Shown here one piece after another: positions 1 through 9,564 of a DNA stretch of 64,000 nt. Position numbers and translations under genes: made by a program. Below the pieces are notes generated by a model. That model searched no databases. It was not told the DNA's origin and worked only from the letters and a program-made list of their open reading frames with translations. The DNA is from Calvatia gigantea (lineage: Eukaryota > Basidiomycota > Agaricomycetes > Agaricales > Lycoperdaceae), in assembly GCA_025093985.1 (NCBI GenBank), contig JACAAK010000004.1:3658001-3722000 (forward strand). The letters are read 5' to 3'. Within the stretch, counting starts at the first letter, position 1, and each line of letters starts with the position of its first letter.

Positions 1-896
1 TCCTAAAAGCAGTGTTACTGGGGAAAATTCGCATCAATCTGAAGGGTCTGCCATCCATAGCCCGAATTGGCCCCCGTTTCGCATATTTATGTCACTGTCG
101 ATGTCCTTTATAGACTAGCATCGTACAGGGAGAAGGCTTGACCCCACGCGCTTGACAGGAACCCAATACGGGATGGATCATATCATGAAGGTTCAACTGG
201 CCAGGGCTAACCCCGACCAAGCTGGAAGAACCAGAAATTAGGCGCAGGTTTGACAATGATGGAGGAGGCACGATGATCAGCATGACGCAGTCTCGCATGA
301 TGAGATGGATTTGATTTGACCTTCCCCATTTAAAGGCATGAATCCCAGAGACATGGATCCAGAGACGTGCCGTTAGGTATGGTACATAAGTAGGCTCTTC
401 GTGGTTCTCCTATTGAGTTTGGCTATTGTTTCGTGCGAGACAGCGTGTTGAGTTTTGATTGCAAGGTCACGGAAGGATTAGGAGTTCTATGACGAATCAT
501 CGGCAGCCTACGAAAGGCAACCAATAGCAGAAAAATTCAGGAGGTATGTACCACTACCATTAGGAGAGGCCCACGTTTCCCCCGGAGGGTAGGGAGACCT
601 TTGAATGAGGATTTGATATGCATCAGCAATTCAGTGTGCTCATCGTGGAACTCTCTGGGGAAAGGTTACAATGAAACAGGATTGCCGTGGTTCACGGAAC
701 AGATATTTAAACTCTATGTCACGGTCAAATTCAGGAGGCGAACCGGGCATTCAAGACTATTTCAAGGAATTCAAGACTCATGTCAAGTTGTTTTAGTATG
801 TCACAGTGCATGTCAGGACTGATTGTTCGTGGGAAATTGATGGGGCTCCGAAAATGTCGAGTCCGCTCGTCACCGCCAACAAGACCATCAACTGAA
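1..896. other. No gene recognised
   Basis: No open frame with codon structure or a recognisable protein family was seen on either strand. The stretch probably holds the upstream region of the ribosomal protein gene that starts at 897, but no convincing TATA element was found. Confidence 0.5.
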
Positions 897-1609
897 ATGT
901 CCCAAGCAGTTGGCAATGTGAGTGTGGAACCATCTTCTCGAAGTAAAACGGTATTGAATATGTCATTAGACTGCTCTCGCCTATGCTCGTGTATGGCATC
1001 ACGTAGATGCGTCCGAACGTGGACTTGGCAAACTCGCAGAGCGCATTGCCCTCGTGTTAATGGGCAAACACAAACCAATCTATGATCCTAGTGGTATGTG
1101 GCGCGCAGTTCTAGACACGGAGCTCATTCTCAACATCTTGACGACAGTTGACTGTGGAGACTATGTCATCGTCACGAATTCTAAAAATGTTAAAGTTAGC
1201 GGACGCAAGGACGAACAGCTGCTGTTCCGGAAACATACCATGTTCCCAGGTGGTCTGAAAGAGACCCCATACAAGGACATGATGGATCGAAATCCTGACC
1301 ACGTGTGTTCTCAAACCTCTCTACTTGCTTCGCCACGTTGACCAATGATTATAGATTATTCGCCACGCTGTGTCTGGTATGTTACCGAAGAACAAGCTTC
1401 GAGACAAGCGTTTGGAGCGACTAAAAATTTTCCCTGGACCGCACACCGGCAAGGTTGGTGCTAACGTTTTCAAGAATTGGGACGATGGAACGCTTCCACC
1501 CGATTATGACCCTCATCGAATCACCACATCTGAGACATTGAAGGAAAACTGGAGGGAGAAGTATCGCACTGCATCAGCAGCAGCAGGTCCATCATCCTCC
1601 AGCGCATAA
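897..1609 (+). CDS. MRPL23: Mitochondrial ribosomal protein uL13m
   Basis: Large-subunit protein of the mitochondrial ribosome, homologous to bacterial L13 and yeast Mrpl23. Four exons fit in phase: 897-917, 970-1093, 1148-1302 and 1355-1609, giving 184 residues. The first exon encodes only seven residues (MSQAVGN) and joins to [14 protein letters not shown], the normal L13 N-terminus. Family hallmarks follow: [12 protein letters not shown], then [20 protein letters not shown] and [21 protein letters not shown]. Introns are 52, 54 and 52 nt with GTGAGT, GTATGT or GTGTGT donors. The start was chosen because the short first exon completes the conserved N-terminus. The C-terminus has an Ala/Ser-rich tail. 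It converges with the minus-strand gene at 1791-2767. Identity is secure. Confidence 0.95.
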
Positions 1610-1790
1610 TCATTGTTTCCCTCTATTATTACTAGACTTAATATAATTCACTTACGCTGAAATCGAGATTAATGACTCCAAGACACGTGTCCTAGAGGAA
1701 GGAGTCAAAGCCTCGAGCTTCACCCATCGCTGATATCGCCTCTCTTTTCCTCACTCTTGTGGCCTTTTTGGCCATCAAGGAACTCACACT

Positions 1791-2767
1791 CTACTGTGTT
1801 GCTCCCATGTCTTCCTCATCCTCGAAGTTCTCTGTTGGATCGTCCTCGTGCCCATCCGCTTCGTCGACTTCATCATTAGAGGATGGCAGAGGTTCCACCC
1901 GTTTGCTCCGCCTTTTCGAACCAACGAATTTCTTCACAACTTCTTGTGTGAGCACCCCTGGATAATTTGTCATTTGCGGTCAGTTTGATCAGTTGTTGAG
2001 GAAAACATACCAATTGCGACAAGAACACTACCATCCAACACCTTATACATATCTCTATTGAACTTGCGATATTGTTTATCGGCAATGGGAATGACCGGCT
2101 CAGCCTCAGTGGTCTCTGCATCCTGACTGTCCGGCGCTTCTTGTAACAAAGCCTCAGCCAAAGTGCCTTCCTTATGAAGCTTTCGTAGCTTTCTTTCTTT
2201 GCGATACATTTTTGCTGCGTTCACCAGTAGTCCCCGTTCATCATAATACTCCGCAGAGGCATAATGGATATTTTTGAGCAGGTCCTGAAAATATTCAATG
2301 AGAAACATGACAATGCGGGTTAGTTAGCTCAAACACACTTGGGATGGCACCCCTAAATTATCCATCAGACCATGACTTGGTAGTGAACGTGTGGAAAGAT
2401 AGCTATCGTCCTTGGTAAATCGTCTCCGCTTTATCGGCCCCATATTATTTTGTTTCTTCTTCCTCTTCCCTTTACCAGATACACTCTCCTTATCAGGTTC
2501 ATCCTCCTCAACGTCCTTCCTCTCTTCGCCCTGTTGAGCTTCGATGTATTCGAATTCAGATGACACAATAGGCTTCTGACTCCTATATTTGGGTATTCCG
2601 ATAGAACCGCCAGCGTCATCTGCAATCCATCCTCGTGTAGACTGGATGTTATGTGGATATCTTCCGAGTTCCGAATTATGTTCTGTCTGGTGGACTCTAT
2701 ATCCATTTGGATGAATACGAAGGGCAGTTACGTCGTATACCGATATTCGACGGTAATCTCCATCCAT
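1791..2767 (-). CDS. Unrecognised charged nuclear-type protein
   Basis: Three exons in phase, 2767-2339, 2284-2011 and 1957-1791, encode 289 residues. The 54- and 53-nt introns have GTGTGT/GTATGT donors; the first carries a CTAAC branch site. A probable 5'-UTR intron lies just upstream (GTAAGT near 2815 to CAG near 2781), because an in-frame stop precedes this ATG. Residues about 75-115 are acidic and then basic (GKGKRKKKQ, IKRRRF), suggesting a nuclear signal. The middle exon holds a helical block (NIHYASAEYYDERGLL, then KMYRKERKLRKL) followed by MYKVLDGSVLVAIGVLTQE, and the tail is acidic. The block is faintly reminiscent of RNA polymerase I factor Rrn9, but I cannot confirm it, so no function is assigned. 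Coding status is well supported by phase and splice sites. Confidence 0.7.
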
Positions 2768-2819
2768 CAGGTCTCAGGACTGTAAGTTCAGTGCGATGTG
2801 AAGGCCAACTTACAAAATA

Positions 2820-3000
2820 CGGAACAAAGGCGATCAATCAGTCGCTGACGTAACAAATGTGGGTTCACCCAACCCGGGTTCTCACGGGTCGGCGGCGGGG
2901 ACGTCGAGACCGTGGACACCAAACAGTTGCTTCAAGGAAGGGCCGTCTGAAATACAACAAACTCCAAGACCAAATCCTTCACTTCAGGAGGCTTTTAATG
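2820..3000 (-). other. Coding-like segments in three frames upstream of the 2767 gene
   Basis: Read on the minus strand, three short segments in different frames look protein-coding and run in register: KPPEVKDLVLEFVVFQTALP (about 2990-2935), then SLKQLFGVHGLDVPAADP (about 2940-2890), then ENPGWVNPHLLRQRLIDRLC (about 2880-2820). No clean intron set joins them. They may be the real N-terminus of the gene at 1791-2767 with base errors, or a decayed gene fragment. Confidence 0.3.
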
Positions 3001-3808
3001 CCTTACCAAACTTTAACCATATAATATACAATACTTCTGGTAGTGGAATCAACGGGTTTCTCCTAAAAACGAGTTCGAAAACGACAGTTAATAACTCAAT
3101 GGAAGTGCCAAGGTTCCCTGTTTTCTAGGCAACTTTTTTTTTACCATCCGTTGGAGGTTTTTTGCATTACCAAGGTTATTTGAACCGTGTAGCAGGGTCA
3201 CCATTGAATCTGTAGTCCGAAAACTAGAATACCCTGGAAAGAATGGGGTGATCGCAACGGTACATGTCACTATTTTCTGTGTTGTTATATTAATCTGGAC
3301 GCGGACTCGTATACCATTTACACCTGAATAATATTACGTTCCCGAGGACCTGTGAAGCTTTGAAGATGCACAATATTCAATAGGTTTTCCTACTCTGTGT
3401 GAAACGGCTTCGTCGTTCTTCTCGCTCGCAAACGCAATCATGGGTTAGCTCACAGTAGGGATGGACCATGGACCAGAAATCCAGTTGCGCCACTGTCATC
3501 GTCAGTGGTAACACCGAGGTACAAACCAAACACTATCTGAAGTAAGTGGCGCGGAGTGACAGAGCACATCAAGGGATTACTCTAGGTTGAATTGCTCTTC
3601 CAGCGACATAGGACCTCTCACGCTTGGTTACGCATTGTCTTGAATTGGTGTTGAAACGTGAAATAGGCTTTTGGCCATGGTTTGACCTCATGGGCATTGC
3701 GATAACCATAAATGGTAGCAGATAAGATCAATGCAATTGATTGATGGCTTTGTAAGTCATTTTCATCAAACTGGCGCCTGTGAAGCACCATAACTCCTCC
3801 AACCCGCC
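3001..3808. other. No gene recognised
   Basis: No supported coding region. The right-hand part is presumably the promoter and 5' leader of the TPR gene starting at 3809. Confidence 0.5.
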
Positions 3809-6626
3809 ATGAATAGGGACGCACTCCTGAGGATAGAAAAATCCCTCCTCCGAGGCAGTTGGGATAGTTCTGTCTCCAACGCCGGTTCTTCAGCTCCCCA
3901 GATCGCGAAAAAAGTCATTGATGGAGAGTTCCGAGACGTTCTTACTTCACCTGAGGCACGCAGGCTAATCCGTGTTCAGGAAGACAATTTTGACCGACCC
4001 TTTGATGAGCTTTTCAACTTCGCCGCATCTAGGGACAGTGACCCGGCAGAAGAACTTCTCTTGCTCTCGCTTGCGATCGCCTTGCTCCACGCCTTTGTCC
4101 AGGCCAACTGGACAGGACCGGACTTAGGCTTCAAGCCCCTCGAAGTCATTGCCGTTGACAAAGCAAATGCAGGTTCCTTGTGGTCAGAAGATTTTATCAA
4201 GCACAAGGCTATCGCCGAACTGGCTCATGGTGGCGAACCTGCCTACCATCTCGCCGCTGTGCCTTTTTTCCTGAGGCTAGCACAACTCCTTTTAGCTCTC
4301 CCGTACCAGCATCTACAAACTGTTTCATGGTGGCGATTACGGGCTACCCTCATACACCAGCAAGTCTTGGATGAGCCCGCTGTAGACTCGGATCTGCTAT
4401 CGCGTTCTCTGGAACCCTTAAGGTCCATTGTATCCTCTGAACCCGACCTGTTGGGTCAACTTTATCTGGAACGTGGACGACTAGACCATATTTATTCTCA
4501 GGATAGGTCGGCGGCGGAGTATTTTGTCAAAGCTGCACGTGCCACTGGCTTAGAATATGAATTGACTGGGGCACTAGGAAAAAGGACCAAATTCCAACAG
4601 ACGGAGATCAGTCAGCTCGTGGTGCTTGCTGAGACCCGGCTGGCTGATGACACAACCGCTACCTCGAAACCCACAAATACTCCCACTCAAAATGACGGAT
4701 CTCCCGGCGTAACCGAAGCACCAGTGCCGCTAACCTCATCAATTCTTCCAGAAACGGTTGCATTGAATGATGACACGCTCCTTGAGCGGACGGAGTTCAC
4801 GTCTTCTCATCCAGCTTCGGCCGATACCCGCCTGTCCCACATCAATCCACAGAACCAACCTCCACTACACCCCATTGATCAATGCATCCTTCTCTCCCTG
4901 TGCCTAAACGTCAAAAATACTTCGCCATCCCACGGGTTGACGAACGAACAAATGGTTGCTTATGTAGCCCGTGTTATTTCCCACCCACGTAATTGGTCGG
5001 TTCATACAATGGCGCTCCTACTCAGATCTCGTCTGGAATCCTCCCGTACCCGCACGGTTGAGCGTTCGACGCTCCAGCTGCAAGCCCTGATCGATCAGAT
5101 GCCCACATCGGACTCCACATTGTCAGAACGACTCCATTACTTCCATTCGATTCCGGTTCCAAGCAAATGGGAACTCCAGAAAGAGCTTGCCCTCAGATTT
5201 ACGAGTTTGGGAGTCGTCAAATCGGCACTCGAGATCTTCGAGCGCCTAGAGATGTGGGAAGAGGTCGTCAAGTGCTGGGCTTCCATGGAACGCCCGGATA
5301 AAGGCATTACCGTTGTCCGCGATTTGTTGGAAGGACGTAAGTCAGAGGCCGAAGCGGTCCTCTCACGTGGAAAGGTGATTCCCGAGGCCAGGAGGCAGGT
5401 TCAGGACACCTCTCGGGAGGCCAAGCTCTGGTGCCTTTTGGGAGATCTCGAACCAGAGAAGGCGATCGAGCATTATGGGCGTGCTTGGTCGGTCTCGAAT
5501 GAATCATCGGGCCGAGCCATGCGTAGTCTTGGGGGATATTACTTTGCGCGGGGCAAGTACCCCGAAGCTGTGTCATGCATGAGGCAGGCCATCGGGATTA
5601 ATCCCTTGCTGGCACACTCGTGGTTTTTACTTGGGTGTGCAAGCATGCGAACTGAAAATTGGGAAGGTGCCAGAGAAGCATTCAGTCGTTGTGTGGCGAT
5701 CGATGAAGAAGATGGGGAAAGCTGGAGTAACCTTGCTAGCATGTACCTCCGGTTGGGCGCAGACACTAAGCGGGATAAAAGTGATGAAAGAGATAAAGAG
5801 GTGAGGTCCACCCAAGTTGTGATTTCATCAAGGAAAATTTGATCAACTGACTTCCCCGTTCAATTCCTCTCCACCCCAATTGTTGGTTTAGGATGACGGA
5901 TCCATGATATATGGTGGTGAATCGGTGAAATCGATACCATTCGAAAATAAGATGATGGCATTCCGTGCGTTAAAGCAAGGCTTGCGATACAGCTACGAAA
6001 ATTGGCGCATGTGGTATAACTACATGATCGTATCGATGGATGTGGGCGAGCTAAATGAGGCTTGCCGTGCCCTCGGGCGCATCGCAGAAGAGACTTCGGG
6101 ACAGGTGGGCGCTAAAAGTGTGGATGAAGATGTTTTGGATCGATTGGTGGACGCCGTCACGAGGGTATCAGCAGAAGAAGAAAATGACACAAACTCAGAC
6201 ACACCAACGAACTACAACCAGGGTCGCTGGCTGTTCAAGAGCGTCAACACCCTTTTCGAGCGGACGCTGCTCCCTCGTTTGTCGTCTCCCAGGGTCTTCC
6301 GTGCATATGCTCGTCTTCTGACATGGCAAAACAAATGGGGAGAAGTTATCAAAGCATACCTAAACGCGTATCGGAACGGCGTCGCTGGGTCGATGGAAAA
6401 GGGTGAGACGGATGTGGAGCGGTGGCGGGAAGCTGTACGCGAGGTGGAAGAGATTGTCGATATGTTGAGGAACTTTGGGCCGCGCACAGAAGATTACAAA
6501 TGGAGATTGCAAGCCCGTAGCATTGTGAGGACGTTCGCCGGCCGCACTAAGGACTTTGAGGATGAGCCAGAGTGGGAACGCCTGAAGGCGCTGCAGGACG
6601 AGTTGCTTAACGAACAAGAGGAATAG
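3809..6626 (+). CDS. EMW1: TPR-repeat protein, TTC27/Emw1 family
   Basis: Two exons, 3809-5800 and 5892-6626, with a 91-nt GTGAGG intron, encode 908 residues. The junction restores DKE-DDGSMIYGGESVKSIPF. The family is recognised from the N-terminal HAFVQANWTGP motif (compare VQSNWTGP in human TTC27), the WWRLRATLIHQQ block, and a C-terminal run of tetratricopeptide repeats around residues 535-645 (GDLEPEKAIEHYGRAW, YYFARGKYPEAVSCMRQAI, NWEGAREAFSRCVAIDEEDG). The C-terminal exon carries WQNKWGEVIKAYLNAYRNGV, also family-typical. Yeast Emw1 is essential and linked to cell-wall integrity, and the human protein is poorly characterised; TPRs imply a scaffold role. A linker at about residues 285-350 is Thr/Pro-rich and probably disordered. 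It is transcribed toward the minus-strand gene at 6962. Confidence 0.9.
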
Positions 6627-6961
6627 AAACCAGTTTCAGACCCCACGTAAAATAGTGATGTGTCATGCCGGCCGAGATGTCTTGAAACCACAATAGAAGT
6701 CGCCAACACCGCGGTGATAATGTCAAAATTTGGGAGTTGGTGAGGCAATGATCTAATATTATAACGACCATGAGAGTAACTTCGAAGCGTGTATGTCGAT
6801 ACATTGAGGAAGTAGTAGATATACATGTGGTGATATGAGGGGAAAGAAATACACTCTGAAAGTAGGGAGAAGGAACAACATGTCTGGAATCGTCGGGGAA
6901 CAAAGAGCGAATAGGACAAGAACAGAAAGAGGTGCGAATCAAGAGCAGAATGGGTATATCT

Positions 6962-7752
6962 TCAGTCCCACCCCAAGTCCATCGCCATCTTATTCAAGAC
7001 CAAACTAGTCATGATCTCGGTTGCCAGAGGGAGGGCTCCCGCTTTCAAGGTAATTTTGCCATGGTATTCTGCCTCATGGTGGCTTATTTCATAAATAGCA
7101 ATTGTGGACCACCCATCCACGCACTAGCAGATGAGGATGTGCATCAGTTGCGTATAACAAGCAATAGCGGAGACTCAAGATCACACACCTCCATCTTAGT
7201 AGGTGTTATCTTCCATTTATAATCTTTTCCTGACTGGGTGGTGAAATAGCGAGAGCTAAGGAATGGTGTATCAGCGGGCGTCCGGTAGAAGTGGCGCTGC
7301 GTAACGGCTCGTCGAAAGAAGTGGACTTACGAACTACCTTCTCGCTTTTGCTTACGGAACTTCTCGATCATGCCGTGGTTTGTCTGGTTGTTCCCGTAGC
7401 AGATATATCCTGCCGTTTTCTGGGGACCTAAGTAGAACCAGGACCTCTCTGGCCCCATGATAGCGGGATGAAGTTGAGCCCACTTGGGTTCGCGATGCAG
7501 CTTCACGACAAGGTTGGGAGAGTTGTCGGCCTAACAGTCGGAGTGAGTAACGGGGAATTCCAGCGGAGGATATTAAACAGCTTTCGCACACACCTCGCTC
7601 CTGTGAGATGACGACCACTGTCACGACGATATTCCAACGCAATTGCAGAAGGGTACTCACACAGAAAATGCGAGATTGTTTGCATCATCAGTCCAACGAT
7701 GATGAAACATATTGTCCCCGTACTGGTACAGGACAATAGAAGCAGGGGCCAT
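6962..7752 (-). CDS. DUF6593-like small protein
   Basis: Four exons in phase (7752-7663, 7530-7331, 7255-7189, 7123-6962) encode 172 residues. The two-part layout fits the agaricomycete DUF6593 family: an N-terminal part beginning MAPASIVLYQYGDNMFHHRW, and a C-terminal part with SRYFTTQSGKDYKWKI, then GWSTIAIYEISHHEAEYHGK, ending in LATEIMTSLVLNKMAMD. The introns are 132, 75 and 65 nt. No signal peptide or membrane segment is evident, so it is probably cytosolic. The function of the family is unknown to me. Start choice: ATG at 7752 begins the conserved part; an upstream in-frame ATG (7845) would add 31 Ser/Leu-rich residues and is less likely. Family assignment is by eye and moderately sure; gene structure is well supported. 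Confidence 0.75.
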
Positions 7753-8221
7753 TGCGATGATACGGCTCAAAGTCGAAGTAAAGAGGGATGGGATTTCGTT
7801 GTGCGAAGGAAGAGTTGAAAGAAAGAGAAGCCGTATCAACAGCAAGTCCTTTTAAGCCAAACGCGCAACAGCCTTGCACAAGAGCGACCCTCTCGAGGAC
7901 TGAATACACCGTGAGGGCAAGGTCAAAAAGAGGCCGCCAAGGAAGGCAAAAACAGATTATGTATGTGATCTGAACGAGATCCCGGATCCATCAAACTCAT
8001 CTTCAACAGCATGTCCATCTGGAATCTTACAGGATCACACACGAGATATCTGGTCGACTTTTTCCCTTCGTCCAGGGCCCGGACGGGCCACAGACCTGTC
8101 AAACCAGTTTATGGAAGCCCGGAAACGGGATGGTACCACAGCCACCAATGCCACGTGTCGTGTCAAAACCAGCAACATGGCGATCGCGTGCATGCCCCAC
8201 GTGGCCTGACAGCCGTTGATC
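7753..8221. other. Intergenic; no gene recognised
   Basis: Upstream region of the DUF6593-like gene, running to the left end of the transposon-like element at 8222. Short open frames here show no conserved motif. Confidence 0.5.
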
Positions 8222-8256
8222 AGGACCCTGCATAATCCCTATATATGTCGTGTACA
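8222..8256 (+). repeat. Left terminal inverted repeat
   Basis: Pairs with 9530-9564 in inverted orientation, 32 of 35 positions matching; differences cluster around the CCCTATAT region. Confidence 0.85.
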
Positions 8257-8514
8257 AAAGTCATGGTTTGGGCCAAATTTCTGTCCGAACTGGGCCTTCC
8301 CGAAATGGAATTTTTTGTCCGAACACTGTATCCGGCCCCCCAAGATGGCCAATTTTTGTCCGAACCTGGCATCCAGCCTTGTCAAAAATCGAAAAAATTT
8401 CCTTAAAATCGTTTTCGTAGTATTTACAACTCCTGTGCTACTGTCCATCTGAAACATTGCTGGTCCTCTTCCGGAAGAGCTCCATTGCGTGTGCAAGTCG
8501 TGGATACCCGCCCT

Positions 8515-9357
8515 TCAAGGCTTTGAATATGCTCTCACATCCGCTGATGAGACAATCAAACCGTGATCCATCGGTCGGATCTCCTTCTGGAGAAGGGCTA
8601 GGAACTCCTGAGGAAGGATGTGCGCGAAGGCCTTGGTGTTAAACGGGGATGTGATTGGCGTTGAAAACTGAAATATGCCGCCATTCATGTATTTGAGGAG
8701 CCTCACACTGATGCGAGAGGTGGCAGAAATGTTGGTTGAACTCTCGACGTCAGCATGCTTTGAGGCCTGTCCGGGCGTCTTCGCGTAAATCGTAATTACT
8801 TCCGGTGAAGACACATCAGCTAGGAAGTTGACAAAAGATTATGGGTGTTCATACCCTGAGCAAGCTTGATTCCTGATCGGGTGAAGACAAAACCTGCCAT
8901 ATCCCTCCCCAATGGCCGAACTGGTGAGACTCCTGCATCACCAACACTGCTGAAAGATGGGACACTGGACTTGAGGAAAATATTTCGCCGGTTCACTGCA
9001 GCCTAGTCACAGTAGTAAAGTGAAACCCACAAAAACCAGTCATTCCGAGCCACAACAAACTTAAATCCATTACACTTACTTTGCGTGCATCCATAATCGC
9101 AACGACTGCGGCATTACTCGCATTTCCACCCACTGTTGGCTGATGACTCCGGCCACCAGGTGCCGCTCGATCTGTATTACTGTTCCCAGTCCACCGTGTC
9201 GCTCGCCAAAAAATGTCACGATTTATCTTTCAGAGAAATGCGATCACTCAGTGCACATAATTTGCAATTCATTCACTTTGTATGGTAGGTACTTCTCTAG
9301 AGTCTGGTACATCGTCCAGCACCATAGAATCAATGTCAGAGCAGGATTACTACCCAT
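8515..9357 (-). CDS. Unrecognised protein carried inside the TIR element
   Basis: Four exons read cleanly in phase: 9357-9277, 9226-9080, 9002-8855 and 8819-8515, giving 226 residues. All three introns (50, 77 and 35 nt) begin GT and end AG; the last is unusually short. The product starts MGSNPALTLILWCWTMYQ, passes through a Gly/Asn-rich stretch (TGNSNTDRAAPGGRSHQPT, VGGNASNAAVVAIMDARK), a basic segment (AAVNRRNIFLKSS), and ends with a region including SATSRISVRLLKYMNGGIF and FAHILPQEFLALLQKEIRP. I see no transposase catalytic motif, zinc finger, signal peptide or long membrane segment, and do not recognise the family. It could be a captured host gene, a transposon accessory protein, or a decayed derivative. 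Coding status is supported by four exons agreeing in phase, but the start is a guess. Confidence 0.55.
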
Positions 9358-9529
9358 CAACCTTCACCAAATCGCCCTGAGTTCTCTCGTTAGCACCCCC
9401 CCCCTCCCCCGAGGTGGTATCTGACGGGTTTTTGTCCGAACCTGCATCTGGGCTTCGCCTGCGGCGGGCAGTATTGTCCGAACCGGTACACGGCGAAAAG
9501 CCGATTTTCGGCCAATTTCTGTCCGAATC

Positions 9530-9564
9530 TGTACACGACATATAAGGGAATTATGCAGGGTCCT
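9530..9564 (-). repeat. Right terminal inverted repeat
   Basis: Reverse complement of the left repeat at 8222-8256 with three mismatches. It ends immediately before CGGTGATC, the near-copy of the left flank. Confidence 0.85.

Larger units (their letters stand above)
8222..9564. mobile_element. hAT-like DNA transposon (non-autonomous or cargo-bearing)
   Basis: The ends are inverted repeats of 35 bp, 8222-8256 and 9530-9564, identical at 32 of 35 positions and starting AGGACCCTGCATAAT on each strand. The bases just outside, CGTTGATC (8214-8221) and CGGTGATC (9565-9572), agree at 7 of 8, as expected for an aged 8-bp target-site duplication. Eight-base duplications are the hallmark of hAT (also P) elements. 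The interior has repeated TTGTCCGAAC motifs near both ends and a four-exon gene on the minus strand. No transposase was recognised, so mobilisation would need an enzyme supplied from elsewhere. Superfamily assignment rests only on the duplication length. Confidence 0.75.
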
